NCBI GenBank assembly: GCA_037893245.1
Contig: JBAIAA010001588.1
Coordinates: 1-64,000, forward strand
Length of the DNA: 64,000 nucleotides
Source of the DNA: Crossaster papposus
Lineage: Eukaryota > Echinodermata > Asteroidea > Velatida > Solasteridae
Reading direction: 5' to 3'
Part shown: in pieces, positions 10,739 through 23,884 of the stretch
How positions within the stretch are numbered: the stretch's first letter is position 1
How the letters are laid out: each line of letters opens with the position of its first letter
Notes under the pieces: model-generated
The model's input: only the letters and a program-made list of their open reading frames with translations
Databases searched by the model: none
What the model was told of the DNA's origin: nothing
Program-made: the position numbers and the translations under genes

Positions 10739-13567
10739 AGGAAAAGAAGTGTGCATAAGAAATATGTAAAGGGCAAGAAGTGTGCATAAGAAATATGTAA
10801 AGGGAAAGAAGTGTGCATAAGAAATAAACACATGATGTCGGGACAAGCCCTCGAGTTAAATATGTAAAGGGAAAGAAGTGTGCATAAGAAATAATAAAGG
10901 GAAAGAAGTGTGCATAAGAAATATGTAAAGGGAAAGAAGTGTGCATAAGAAATATGTAAAGGGAAAGAAGTGTGCATAAGAAATATGTAAAGGGAAAGAA
11001 GTGTGCATAGGAAATATGTAAAGGGAAAGAAGTGTGCATAAGAAATATGTAAAGGGAAAGAAGTGTGCATAAGAAATATGTAAAGGGAAAGAAGTGTGCA
11101 TAAGAAATATGTAAAGGGAAAGAAGTGTGCATAAGAAATATGTAAAAGGAAAGAAGTGTGCATAAGAAATATGTAAAGGGAAAGAGGTGTGCATAAGAAA
11201 TATGTAAAGGGAAAGAAGTGTGCATAAGAAATATGTAAAGGGAAAGAAGTGTGCATAAGAAATATGTAAAGGGAAAGAAGTGTGCATAAGAAATAATAAA
11301 GGGAAAGAAGTGTGCATAAGAAATTTGTAAAGGGAAAGAAGTGTGCATAAGAAATATGTAAAGCGAAAGAAGTGTGCATAAGAAATATGTAAAGGGAAAG
11401 AAGTGTGCATAAGAAATATGTAAAGGGAAAGAAGTGTGCATACGAAATAAACACATGATGTGGGAACAAGCCCTCGAGTTAAATATGTAAAGGGAAAGAA
11501 GTGTGCATAAGAAATATGTAAAGGGAAAGAAGTGTGCATAAGAAATATGTAAAGGGAAAGAAGTGTGCATAAGAAATATGTAAAGGGAAAGAAGTGTGCA
11601 TAAGAAATATGTAAAGGGAAAGAAGTGTGCATACGAAATATGTAAAGGGAAAGAAGTGTGCATAAGAAATATGTAAAGGGAAAGAAGTGTGCATACGAAA
11701 TATGTAAAGGGAAAGAAGTGTGCATAAGAAATATGTAAAGGGAAGGAAGTGTGCATAAGAAATATGTAAAGGGAAGGAAGTGTGCATAAGAAATATGTAA
11801 AGGGAAAGAAGTGTGCATAAGAAATATGTAAAGGGAAAGAAGTGTGCATAAGAAATATGTAAAGGGATAGAAGTGTGCATAAGAAATATGTAAAGGGAAA
11901 GAAGTGTGCATAAGAAATATGTAAAGGGAAAGAAGTGTGCATAAGAAATATGTAAAGGGAAAGAAGTGTGCATAAGAAATATGTAAAGGGAAAGAAGTAG
12001 TGTGCATAAGAAATATGTAAAGGGAAAGAAGTGTGCATAAGAAATATGTAAAGGGAAAGAAGTGTGCATAAGAAATATGTAAAGGGAAAGAAGTGTGCAT
12101 AATAAATATGTAAAGGGAAAGAAGTGTGCATAAGAAATATGTAAAGGGAAAGAAGTGTGCATAAGAACTATGTAAAGGGAAAGAAGTGTGCATAAGAAAT
12201 ATGTAAAGGGAAAGAAGTGTGCATAAGAAATATGTAAAGGGAAAGAAGTGTGCATAAGAAATATGTAAAGGGAAAGAAGTGTGCATAAGAAATATGTAAA
12301 GGGAAAGAAGTGTGCATAAGAAATATGTAAAGGGAAAGAAGTGTGCATAAGAAATATGTAAAGGGAAAGAAGTGTGCATAAGAAATATGTAAAGGGAAAG
12401 AAGTGTGCATAAGAAATATGTAAAGGGAAAGAAGTGTGCATAAGAAATATGTAAAGGGAAAGAAGTGTGCATAAGAAATATGTAAAGGGAAAGAAGTGTG
12501 CATAAGAAATATGTAAAGAGAAAGAAGTGTGCATAAGAAATATGTAAAGGGAAAGAAGTGTGCATAAGAAATATGTAAAGGGAAAGAAGTGTGCATAAGA
12601 AATATGTAAAGGGAAAGAAGTGTGCATCAGAAATATGTAAAGGGAAAGAAGTGTGCATAAGAAATATGTAAAGGGAAAGAAGTGTGCATAAGAAATATGT
12701 AAAGGGAAAGAAGTGTGCATAAGAAATATGTAAAGGGAAAGAAGTGTGCATAAGAAATATGTAAAGGGAAAGAAGTGTGCATAAGAAATATGTAAAGGGA
12801 AAGAAGTGTGCATAAGAAATATGTAAAGGGAAAGAAGTGTGCATAAGAAATATGTAAAGGGAAAGAAGTGTGCATAAGAAATATGTAAAGGGAAAGAAGT
12901 GTGCATAGGAAATATGTAAAGGGAAAGAAGTGTGCATAAGAAATATGTAAAGGGAAAGAAGTGTGCATAAGAAATATGTAAAGGGAAAGAAGTGTGCATA
13001 AGAAATATGTAAAGGGAAAGAAGTGTGCATAAGAAATATGTAAAGGGAAAGAAGTGTGCATAAGAAATATGTAAAGGGAAAGAAGTGTGCATAAGAAAAA
13101 TGTAAAGGGAAAGAAGTGTGCATAATAAATATGTAAAGGGAAAGAAGTGTGCATAAGAAATATGTAAAGGGAAAGAAGTGTGCATAAGAAATATGTAAAG
13201 GGAAAGAAGTGTGCATAAGAAATATGTAAAGGGAAAGAAGTGTGCATAAGAAATATGTAAAGGGAAAGAAGTGTGCATAAGAAATATGTAAAGGGAAAGA
13301 AGTGTGCATAAGAAATATGTAAAGGGAAAGAAGTGTGCATAAGAAATATGTAAAGGGAAAGAAGTAGTGTGCATAAGAAATATGTAAAGGGAAAGAAGTG
13401 TGCATAAGAAATATGTAAAGGGAAAGAAGTGTGCATAAGAAATATGTAAAGGGAAAGAAGTGTGCATAAGAAATATGTAAAGGGAAAGAAGTGTGCATAA
13501 GAAATATGTAAAGGGAAAGAAGTGTGCATAAGAAATATGTAAAGGGAAAGAAGTGTGCATAAGAAAT

Positions 13568-15872
13568 AAACACATGATGTCGGGACAAGCCCTCGAGTTA
13601 AATATGTAAAGGGAAAGAAGTGTGCATAATAAATAATAAAGGGAAAGAAGTGTGCATAATAAATATGTAAAGGGAAAGAAGTGTGCATAATAAATATGTA
13701 AAGGGAAAGAAGTGTGCATAAGAAATATGTAAAGGGAAAGAAGTGTGCATAAGAAATATGTAAAGGGAAAGAAGTGTGCATAAGAAATATGTAAAGGGAA
13801 ATAAGTGTGCATAAGAAATATGTAAAGGGAAAGAAGTGTGCATAAGAAATATGTAAAGGGAAAGAAGTGTGCATAAGAAATATGTAAAGGGAAAGAAGTG
13901 TGCATAAGAAATATGTAAAGGGAAAGAAGTGTGCATAAGAAATATGTAAAGGGAAAGAAGTGTGCATAAGAAATATGTAAAGGGAAAGAAGTGTGCATAA
14001 GAAATATGTAAAGGGAAAGAAGTGTGCATAAGAAATATGTAAAGGGAAAGAAGTGTGCATAAGAAATATGTAAAGGGAAAGAAGTGTGCATAAGAAATAT
14101 GTAAAGGGTAAGAAGTGTGCATAAGAAATATGTAAAGGGAAAGAAGTGTGCATAAGAAATATGTAAAGGGAAAGAAGTGTGCATAAGAAATATGTAAAGG
14201 GAAAGAAGTGTGCATAAGAAATATGTAAAGGGAAAGAAGTGTGCATAAGAAATATGTAAAGGGAAAGAAGTGTGCATAAGAAATATGTAAAGGGAAAGAA
14301 GTGTGCATAAGAAATATGTAAAGGGAAAGAAGTGTGCATAAGAAATATGTAAAGGGAAAGAAGTGTGCATAAGAAATATGTAAAGGGAAAGAAGTGTGCA
14401 TAAGAAATATGTAAAGGGAAAGAAGTGTGCATAAGAAATATGTAAAGGGAAAGAAGTGTGCATCAGAAATATGTAAAGGGAAAGAAGTGTGCATCAGAAA
14501 TATGTAAAGGGAAAGAAGTGTGCATAAGAAATATGTAAAGGGAAAGAAGTGTGCATAAGAAAAGTGTAAAGGGAAAGAAGTGTGCATAAGAAATATGAAA
14601 AGGGAAAGAAGTGTGCATAAGAAATATGTAAAGGGAAAGAAGTGTGCATAAGAAATATGTAAAGGGAAAGAAGTGTGCATAAGAAATATGTAAAGGGAAA
14701 GAAGTGTGCATAAGAAATATGTAAAGGGAAAGAAGTGTGCATAAGAAATATGTAAAGGGAAAGAAGTGTGCATAAGAAATATGTAATGGGAAAGAAGTGT
14801 GCATAAGAAATATGTAAAGGGAAAGAAGTGTGCATAAGAAATATGTAAAGGGAAAGAAGTGTGCATAAGAAATATGTAAAGGGAAAGAAGTGTGCATAAG
14901 AAATATGTAAAGGGAAAGAAGTGTGCATAAGAAATATGTAAAGGGAAAGAAGTGTGCATAAGAAATATGTAAAGGGAAAGAAGTGTGCATAAGAAATATG
15001 TAAAGGGAAAGAAGTGTGCATAAGAAATATGTAAAGGGAAAGAAGTAGTGTGCATAAGAAATATGTAAAGGGAAAAAAGTGTGCATAAGAAATATGTAAA
15101 GGGAAATTAGTGTGCATAAGAAATATGTAAAGGGAAAGAAGTGTGCATAAGAAATATGTAAAGGGAAAGAAGTGTGCATAAGAAATATGTAAAGGGAAAG
15201 AAGTGTGCATAAGAAATATGTAAAGGGAAAGAAGTGTGCATAAGAAATATGTAAAGGGAAAGAAGTGTGCATAAGAAATATGTAAAGGGAAAGAAGTGTG
15301 CATAAGAAATATGTAAAGGGAAAGAAGTGTGCATAAGAAATATGTAAAGGGAAAGAAGTGTGCATAAGAAATATGTAAAGGGAAAGAAGTGTGCATAAGA
15401 AATATGTAAAGGGAAAGAAGTGTGCATAAGAAATATGTAAAGGGAAAGAAGTGTGCATAAGAAATATGTAAAGGGAAAGAAGTGTGCATAAGAAATAAAC
15501 ACATGATGTCGGGACAAGCCCTCGAGTTAAATATGTAAAGGGAAAGAAGTGTGCATAATAAATAATAAAGGGAAAGAAGTGTGCATAAGAAATATGTAAA
15601 GGGAAAGAAGTGTGCATAAGAAATATGTAAAGGGAAAGAAGTGTGCATAAGAAATATGTAAAGGGAAAGAAGTGTGCATAAGAAATATGTAAAGGGAAAG
15701 AAGTGTGCATAAGAAATATGTAAAGGGAAATAAGTGTGCATAAGAAATATGTAAAGGGAAAGAAGTGTGCATAAGAAATATGTAAAGGGAAAGAAGTGTG
15801 CATAAGAAATATGTAAAGGGAAAGAAGTGTGCATAAGAAATATGTAAAGGGAAAGAAGTGTGCATAAGAAAT
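13568..15872 (+). repeat. 2305-bp higher-order unit, copy 1
   Basis: Begins at a type A spacer and contains a second one at 15497, the CATCAG pair at 14462/14493, the AAAAGTG and ATGAAAAGG monomers just after, and a 34-bp monomer near 15046. The same landmarks recur exactly 2305 bp later. Confidence 0.9.
14462..14600 (+). repeat. Diagnostic monomer haplotype (CATCAG pair, AAAAGTG, ATGAAAAGG)
   Basis: Two successive CATCAG junctions, then after one normal monomer AAAAGTGTAAAGG, then ATGAAAAGG. The four-variant string recurs at 3283, 16767, 18634 and 21345, marking five descendants of one ancestral block. Confidence 0.88.
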
Positions 15873-18177
15873 AAACACATGATGTCGGGACAAGCCCTCG
15901 AGTTAAATATGTAAAGGGAAAGAAGTGTGCATAATAAATAATAAAGGGAAAGAAGTGTGCATAATAAATATGTAAAGGGAAAGAAGTGTGCATAATAAAT
16001 ATGTAAAGGGAAAGAAGTGTGCATAAGAAATATGTAAAGGGAAAGAAGTGTGCATAAGAAATATGTAAAGGGAAAGAAGTGTGCATAAGAAATATGTAAA
16101 GGGAAATAAGTGTGCATAAGAAATATGTAAAGGGAAAGAAGTGTGCATAAGAAATATGTAAAGGGAAAGAAGTGTGCATAAGAAATATGTAAAGGGAAAG
16201 AAGTGTGCATAAGAAATATGTAAAGGGAAAGAAGTGTGCATAAGAAATATGTAAAGGGAAAGAAGTGTGCATAAGAAATATGTAAAGGGAAAGAAGTGTG
16301 CATAAGAAATATGTAAAGGGAAAGAAGTGTGCATAAGAAATATGTAAAGGGAAAGAAGTGTGCATAAGAAATATGTAAAGGGAAAGAAGTGTGCATAAGA
16401 AATATGTAAAGGGTAAGAAGTGTGCATAAGAAATATGTAAAGGGAAAGAAGTGTGCATAAGAAATATGTAAAGGGAAAGAAGTGTGCATAAGAAATATGT
16501 AAAGGGAAAGAAGTGTGCATAAGAAATATGTAAAGGGAAAGAAGTGTGCATAAGAAATATGTAAAGGGAAAGAAGTGTGCATAAGAAATATGTAAAGGGA
16601 AAGAAGTGTGCATAAGAAATATGTAAAGGGAAAGAAGTGTGCATAAGAAATATGTAAAGGGAAAGAAGTGTGCATAAGAAATATGTAAAGGGAAAGAAGT
16701 GTGCATAAGAAATATGTAAAGGGAAAGAAGTGTGCATAAGAAATATGTAAAGGGAAAGAAGTGTGCATCAGAAATATGTAAAGGGAAAGAAGTGTGCATC
16801 AGAAATATGTAAAGGGAAAGAAGTGTGCATAAGAAATATGTAAAGGGAAAGAAGTGTGCATAAGAAAAGTGTAAAGGGAAAGAAGTGTGCATAAGAAATA
16901 TGAAAAGGGAAAGAAGTGTGCATAAGAAATATGTAAAGGGAAAGAAGTGTGCATAAGAAATATGTAAAGGGAAAGAAGTGTGCATAAGAAATATGTAAAG
17001 GGAAAGAAGTGTGCATAAGAAATATGTAAAGGGAAAGAAGTGTGCATAAGAAATATGTAAAGGGAAAGAAGTGTGCATAAGAAATATGTAATGGGAAAGA
17101 AGTGTGCATAAGAAATATGTAAAGGGAAAGAAGTGTGCATAAGAAATATGTAAAGGGAAAGAAGTGTGCATAAGAAATATGTAAAGGGAAAGAAGTGTGC
17201 ATAAGAAATATGTAAAGGGAAAGAAGTGTGCATAAGAAATATGTAAAGGGAAAGAAGTGTGCATAAGAAATATGTAAAGGGAAAGAAGTGTGCATAAGAA
17301 ATATGTAAAGGGAAAGAAGTGTGCATAAGAAATATGTAAAGGGAAAGAAGTAGTGTGCATAAGAAATATGTAAAGGGAAAAAAGTGTGCATAAGAAATAT
17401 GTAAAGGGAAATTAGTGTGCATAAGAAATATGTAAAGGGAAAGAAGTGTGCATAAGAAATATGTAAAGGGAAAGAAGTGTGCATAAGAAATATGTAAAGG
17501 GAAAGAAGTGTGCATAAGAAATATGTAAAGGGAAAGAAGTGTGCATAAGAAATATGTAAAGGGAAAGAAGTGTGCATAAGAAATATGTAAAGGGAAAGAA
17601 GTGTGCATAAGAAATATGTAAAGGGAAAGAAGTGTGCATAAGAAATATGTAAAGGGAAAGAAGTGTGCATAAGAAATATGTAAAGGGAAAGAAGTGTGCA
17701 TAAGAAATATGTAAAGGGAAAGAAGTGTGCATAAGAAATATGTAAAGGGAAAGAAGTGTGCATAAGAAATATGTAAAGGGAAAGAAGTGTGCATAAGAAA
17801 TAAACACATGATGTCGGGACAAGCCCTCGAGTTAAATATGTAAAGGGAAAGAAGTGTGCATAATAAATAATAAAGGGAAAGAAGTGTGCATAAGAAATAT
17901 GTAAAGGGAAAGAAGTGTGCATAAGAAATATGTAAAGGGAAAGAAGTGTGCATAAGAAATATGTAAAGGGAAAGAAGTGTGCATAAGAAATATGTAAAGG
18001 GAAAGAAGTGTGCATAAGAAATATGTAAAGGGAAATAAGTGTGCATAAGAAATATGTAAAGGGAAAGAAGTGTGCATAAGAAATATGTAAAGGGAAAGAA
18101 GTGTGCATAAGAAATATGTAAAGGGAAAGAAGTGTGCATAAGAAATATGTAAAGGGAAAGAAGTGTGCATAAGAAAT
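15873..18177 (+). repeat. 2305-bp higher-order unit, copy 2
   Basis: Landmarks at 15873, 16767/16798, 17351, 17802 and 18036 correspond to 13568, 14462/14493, 15046, 15497 and 15731 at a constant offset. A third spacer is not present at 18178, so the exact tandem repeat stops here, although related blocks follow at 18.6 and 21.3 kb. Confidence 0.9.
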
Positions 18178-18633
18178 ATGTAAAGGGAAAGAAGTGTGCA
18201 TAAGAAATATGTAAAGGGAAAGAAGTGTGCATAAGAAATATGTAAAGGGAAAGAAGTGTGCATAAGAAATATGTAAAGGGAAAGAAGTGTGCATAAGAAA
18301 TATGTAAAGGGAAAGAAGTGTGCATAAGAAATATGTAAAGGGAAAGAAGTGTGCATAAGAAATATGTAAAGGGAAAGAAGTGTGCATAAGAAATATGTAA
18401 AGGGAAAGAAGTGTGCATAAGAAATATGTAAAGGGAAAGAAGTGTGCATAAGAAATATGTAAAGGGAAAGAAGTGTGCATAAGAAATATGTAAAGGGAAA
18501 GAAGTGTGCATAAGAAATATGTAAAGGGAAAGAAGTGTGCATAAGAAATATGTAAAGGGAAAGAAGTGTGCATAAGAAATATGTAAAGGGAAAGAAGTGT
18601 GCATAAGAAATATGTAAAGGGAAAGAAGTGTGC

Positions 18634-20400
18634 ATCAGAAATATGTAAAGGGAAAGAAGTGTGCATCAGAAATATGTAAAGGGAAAGAAGTGTGCATAAG
18701 AAATATGTAAAGGGAAAGAAGTGTGCATAAGAAAAGTGTAAAGGGAAAGAAGTGTGCATAAGAAATATGAAAAGGGAAAGAAGTGTGCATAAGAAATATG
18801 TAAAGGGAAAGAAGTGTGCATAAGAAATATGTAAAGGGAAAGAAGTGTGCATAAGAAATATGTAAAGGGAAAGAAGTGTGCATAAGAAATATGTAAAGGG
18901 AAAGAAGTGTGCATAAGAAATATGTAAAGGGAAAGAAGTGTGCATAAGAAATATGTAATGGGAAAGAAGTGTGCATAAGAAATATGTAAAGGGAAAGAAG
19001 TGTGCATAAGAAATATGTAAAGGGAAAGAAGTGTGCATAAGAAATATGTAAAGGGAAAGAAGTGTGCATAAGAAATATGTACAGGGAAAGAAGTGTGCAT
19101 AAGAAATATGTAAAGGGAAAGAAGTGTGCATAAGACATATGTAAAGGGAAAGAAGTGTGCATAAGAAATATGTAAAGGGAAAGAAGTGTGCATAATAAAT
19201 ATGTAAAGGGAAAGAAGTGTGCATAAGAAATATGTAAAGGGAAAGAAGTGTGCATAAGAAATATGTAAAGGGAAAGAAGTGTGCATAAGAAATATGTAAA
19301 GGGAAAGAAGTGTGCATAAGAAATATGTAAAGGGAAAGAAGTGTGCATAAGAAATATGTAAAGGGAAAGAAGTGTGCATAAGAAATATGTAAAGGGAAAG
19401 AAGTGTGCATAAGAAATATGTAAAGGGAAAGAAGTGTGCATAAGAAATATGTAAAGGGAAAGAAGTGTGCATAAGAAATATGTAAAGGGAAAGAAGTGTG
19501 CATAAGAAATATGTAAAGGGAAAGAAGTGTGCATAAGAAATATGTAAAGGGAATGAAGTGTGCATAAGAAATAAACACATGATGTGGGAACAAGCCCTCG
19601 AGTTAAATATGTAAAGGGAAAGAAGTGTGCATAAGAAATAAACACATGATGTGGGAACAAGCCCTCGAGTTAAATATGTTAAGGGAAAGAAGTGTGCATA
19701 AGAAATATGTAAAGGGAAAGAAGTGTGCATAAGAAATATGTAAAGGGAAAGAAGTGTGCATAAGAAATATGTAAAGGGAAAGAAGTGTGCATAAGAAATA
19801 TGTAAAGGGAAAGAAGTGTGCATAAGAAATATGTAAAGGGAAAGAAGTGTGCATAAGAAATATGTAATGGGAAAGAAGTGTGCATAAGAAATATGTAAAG
19901 GGAAAGAAGTGTGCATAAGAAATATGTAAAGGGAAAGAAGTGTGCATAAGAAATATGTAAAGGGAAAGAAGTGTGCATAAGAAATATGTACAGGGAAAGA
20001 AGTGTGCATAAGAAATATGTAAAGGGAAAGAAGTGTGCATAAGACATATGTAAAGGGAAAGAAGTGTGCATAAGAAATATGTAAAGGGAAAGAAGTGTGC
20101 ATAAGAAATATGTAAAGGGAAAGAAGTGTGCATAAGAAATATGTAAAGGGAAAGAAGTGTGCATAAGAAATATGTAAAGGGAAAGAAGTGTGCATAAGAA
20201 ATATGTAAAGGGAAAGAAGTGTGCATAAGAAATATGTAAAGGGAAAGAAGTGTGCATAAGGAATATGTAAAGGGAAAGAAGTGTGCATAAGAAATATGTA
20301 AAGGGAAAGAAGTGTGCATAAGAAATATGTAAAAGGAAAGAAGTGTGCATAAGAAATATGTAAAGGGAAAGAAGTGTGCATAAGAAATATGTAAAGGGAA
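18634..20400 (+). repeat. 2.7-kb higher-order unit, copy 1
   Basis: CATCAG pair at 18634/18665, AAAAGTG and ATGAAAAGG monomers, the 19573 doublet, TAATGGG at 19867, ACAGGG at 19990, AAGACATATG at 20041 and AAAAGG at 20331. Repeated at 21345-23140. Confidence 0.85.
19573..19673 (+). repeat. Type B spacer doublet, 67-bp pitch
   Basis: Two type B spacers separated by one monomer; a GGGAATGAAG monomer precedes the doublet and an ATGTTAAGG monomer follows it. The same arrangement recurs at 22315 and 23255. Confidence 0.9.
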
Positions 20401-21344
20401 AGAAGTGTGCATACGAAATATGTAAAGGGAAAGAAGTGTGCATAAGAAATATGTAAAGGGAAAGAAGTGTGCATAAGAAATATGTAAAGGGAAAGAAGTG
20501 TGCATAAGAAATAAACACATGATGTCGGGACAAGCCCTCGAGTTAAATATGTAAAGGGAAAGAAGTGTGCATAATAAATAATAAAGGGAAAGAAGTGTGC
20601 ATAAGAAATATGTAAAGGGAAAGAAGTGTGCATAAGAAATATGTAAAGGGAAAGAAGTGTGCATAAGAAATATGTAAAGGGAAAGAAGTGTGCATAAGAA
20701 ATATGTAAAGGGAAAGAAGTGTGCATAAGAAATATGTAAAGGGAAATAAGTGTGCATAAGAAATATGTAAAGGGAAAGAAGTGTGCATAAGAAATATGTA
20801 AAGGGAAAGAAGTGTGCATAAGAAATATGTAAAGGGAAAGAAGTGTGCATAGGAAATATGTAAAGGGAAAGAAGTGTGCATAAGAAATATGTAAAGGGAA
20901 AGAAGTGTGCATAAGAAATATGTAAAGGGAAAGAAGTGTGCATAATAAATATGTAAAGGGAAAGAAGTGTGCATAAGAAATATGTAAAGGGAAAGAAGTG
21001 TGCATAAGAAATATGTAAAGGGAAAGAAGTGTGCATAATAAATATGTAAAGGGAAAGAAGTGTGCATAAGAAATATGTAAAGGGAAAGAAGTGTGCATAA
21101 GAAATATGTAAAGGGAAAGAAGTGTGCATAAGAAATATGTAAAGGGAAAGAAGTGTGCATAAGAAATATGTAAAGGGAAAGAAGTGTGCATAAGAAATAT
21201 GTAAAGGGAAAGAAGTGTGCATAAGAAATATGTAAAGGGAAAGAAGTGTGCATAAGAAATATGTAAAGGGAAAGAAGTGTGCATAAGAAATATGTAAAGG
21301 GAAAGAAGTGTGCATAAGAAATATGTAAAGGGAAAGAAGTGTGC

Positions 21345-23140
21345 ATCAGAAATATGTAAAGGGAAAGAAGTGTGCATCAGAAATATGTAAAGGGAAAGAA
21401 GTGTGCATAAGAAATATGTAAAGGGAAAGAAGTGTGCATAAGAAAAGTGTAAAGGGAAAGAAGTGTGCATAAGAAATATGAAAAGGGAAAGAAGTGTGCA
21501 TAAGAAATATGTAAAGGGAAAGAAGTGTGCATAAGAAATATGTAAAGGGAAAGAAGTGTGCATAAGAAATATGTAAAGGGAAAGAAGTGTGCATAAGAAA
21601 TATGTAAAGGGAAAGAAGTGTGCATAAGAAATATGTAAAGGGAAAGAAGTGTGCATAAGAAATATGTAATGGGAAAGAAGTGTGCATAAGAAATATGTAA
21701 AGGGAAAGAAGTGTGCATAAGAAATATGTAAAGGGAAAGAAGTGTGCATAAGAAATATGTAAAGGGAAAGAAGTGTGCATAAGACATATGTAAAGGGAAA
21801 GAAGTGTGCATAAGAAATATGTAAAGGGAAAGAAGTGTGCATAAGAAATATGTAAAGGGAAAGAAGTGTGCATAAGAAATATGTAAAGGGAAAGAAGTGT
21901 GCATAAGAAATATGTAAAGGGAAAGAAGTGTGCATAAGAAATATGTAAAGGGAAAGAAGTGTGCATAAGAAATATGTAAAGGGAAAGAAGTGTGCATAAG
22001 AAATATGTAAAGGGAAAGAAGTGTGCATAAGAAATATGTAAAGGGAAAGAAGTGTGCATAAGAAATATGTAAAGGGAAAGAAGTGTGCATAAGAAATATG
22101 TAAAGGGAAAGAAGTGTGCATAAGAAATATGTAAAGGGAAAGAAGTGTGCATAAGAAATATGTAAAGGGAAAGAAGTGTGCATAAGAAATATGTAAAGGG
22201 AAAGAAGTGTGCATAAGAAATATGTAAAGGGAAAGAAGTGTGCATAAGAAATATGTAAAGGGAAAGAAGTGTGCATAAGAAATATGTAAAGGGAATGAAG
22301 TGTGCATAAGAAATACACACATGATGTGGGAACAAGCCCTCGAGTTAAATATGTAAAGGGAAAGAAGTGTGCATAAGAAATAAACACATGATGTGGGAAC
22401 AAGCCCTCGAGTTAAATATGTTAAGGGAAAGAAGTGTGCATAAGAAATATGTAAAGGGAAAGAAGTGTGCATAAGAAATATGTAAAGGGAAAGAAGTGTG
22501 CATAAGAAATATGTAAAGGGAAAGAAGTGTGCATAAGAAATATGTAAAGGGAAAGAAGTGTGCATAAGAAATATGTAAAGGGAAAGAAGTGTGCATAAGA
22601 AATATGTAATGGGAAAGAAGTGTGCATAAGAAATATGTAAAGGGAAAGAAGTGTGCATAAGAAATATGTAAAGGGAAAGAAGTGTGCATAAGAAATATGT
22701 AAAGGGAAAGAAGTGTGCATAAGAAATATGTACAGGGAAAGAAGTGTGCATAAGAAATATGTAAAGGGAAAGAAGTGTGCATAAGACATATGTAAAGGGA
22801 AAGAAGTGTGCATAAGAAATATGTAAAGGGAAAGAAGTGTGCATAAGAAATATGTAAAGGGAAAGAAGTGTGCATAAGAAATATGTAAAGGGAAAGAAGT
22901 GTGCATAAGAAATATGTAAAGGGAAAGAAGTGTGCATAAGAAATATGTAAAGGGAAAGAAGTGTGCATAAGAAATATGTAAAGGGAAAGAAGTGTGCATA
23001 AGAAATATGTAAAGGGAAAGAAGTGTGCATAAGAAATATGTAAAGGGAAAGAAGTGTGCATAAGAAATATGTAAAAGGAAAGAAGTGTGCATAAGAAATA
23101 TGTAAAGGGAAAGAAGTGTGCATAAGAAATATGTAAAGGG
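21345..23140 (+). repeat. 2.7-kb higher-order unit, copy 2
   Basis: Same marker order as 18634-20400. Offset is 2711 at the CATCAG pair and 2742 from the spacer doublet onward, so the two copies differ by whole monomers in their first half. Confidence 0.85.
22315..22415 (+). repeat. Type B spacer doublet, 67-bp pitch
   Basis: Second copy of the doublet, 2742 bp after the one at 19573. Its first spacer has an A-to-C change (AATACACAC). Confidence 0.9.
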
Positions 23141-23254
23141 AAAGAAGTGTGCATAAGAAATATGTAAAGGGAAAGAAGTGTGCATAAGAAATATGTAAAG
23201 GGAAAGAAGTGTGCATAAGAAATATGTAAAGGGAATGAAGTGTGCATAAGAAAT

Positions 23255-23355
23255 AAACACATGATGTGGGAACAAGCCCTCGAGTTAAATATGTAAAGGG
23301 AAAGAAGTGTGCATAAGAAATAAACACATGATGTGGGAACAAGCCCTCGAGTTAA
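23255..23355 (+). repeat. Type B spacer doublet, 67-bp pitch
   Basis: Third copy, 940 bp after the second and 2742 bp after the single type A spacer at 20513, so it holds the register position of a different spacer type. Confidence 0.9.
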
Positions 23356-23884
23356 ATATGTTAAGGGAAAGAAGTGTGCATAAGAAATATGTAAAGGGAA
23401 AGAAGTGTGCATAAGAAATATGTAAAGGGAAAGAAGTGTGCATAAGAAATATGTAAAGGGAAAGAAGTGTGCATAAGAAATATGTAAAGGGAAAGAAGTG
23501 TGCATCAGAAATATGTAAAGGGAAAGAAGTGTGCATAAGAAATATGTAAAGGGAAAGAAGTGTACATAAGAAATATGTAAAGGGAAAGAAGTGTGCATAA
23601 GAAATATGTAAAGGGAAAGAAGTGTGCATAAGAAATATGTAAAGGGAAAGAAGTGTGCATAAGAAATATGTAAAGGGAAAGAAGTGTGCATAAGAAATAT
23701 GTAAAGGGAAAGAAGTGTGCATAAGAAATATGTAAAGGGAAAGAAGTGTGCATAAGAAATATGTAAAGGGAAAGAAGTGTGCATAAGAAATATGTAAAGG
23801 GAAAGAAGTGTGCATAAGAAATATGTAAAGGGAAAGAAGTGTGCATAAGAAATATGTAAAGGGAAAGAAGTGTGCATAAGAAAT

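Larger units (their letters stand above)
9440..11780 (+). repeat. 2.68-kb-spaced duplicated block, transposon-bearing copy
   Basis: Copy of 6760-8450 interrupted by the 652-bp element. The offset change of 655 equals the element plus one TAA. A few single-base differences separate the copies (for example GGGAAACAAG at 7161 against GGGAAAGAAG here, and AAATTTG at 11331). Confidence 0.88.

Noticed and set aside
10216-10769. Two + strand open frames of 96 and 102 codons in and over the transposon edge
   Set aside because: Short, overlapping in different frames, built from the 11-bp repeat words, no recognisable domain; the second crosses the element boundary into satellite.
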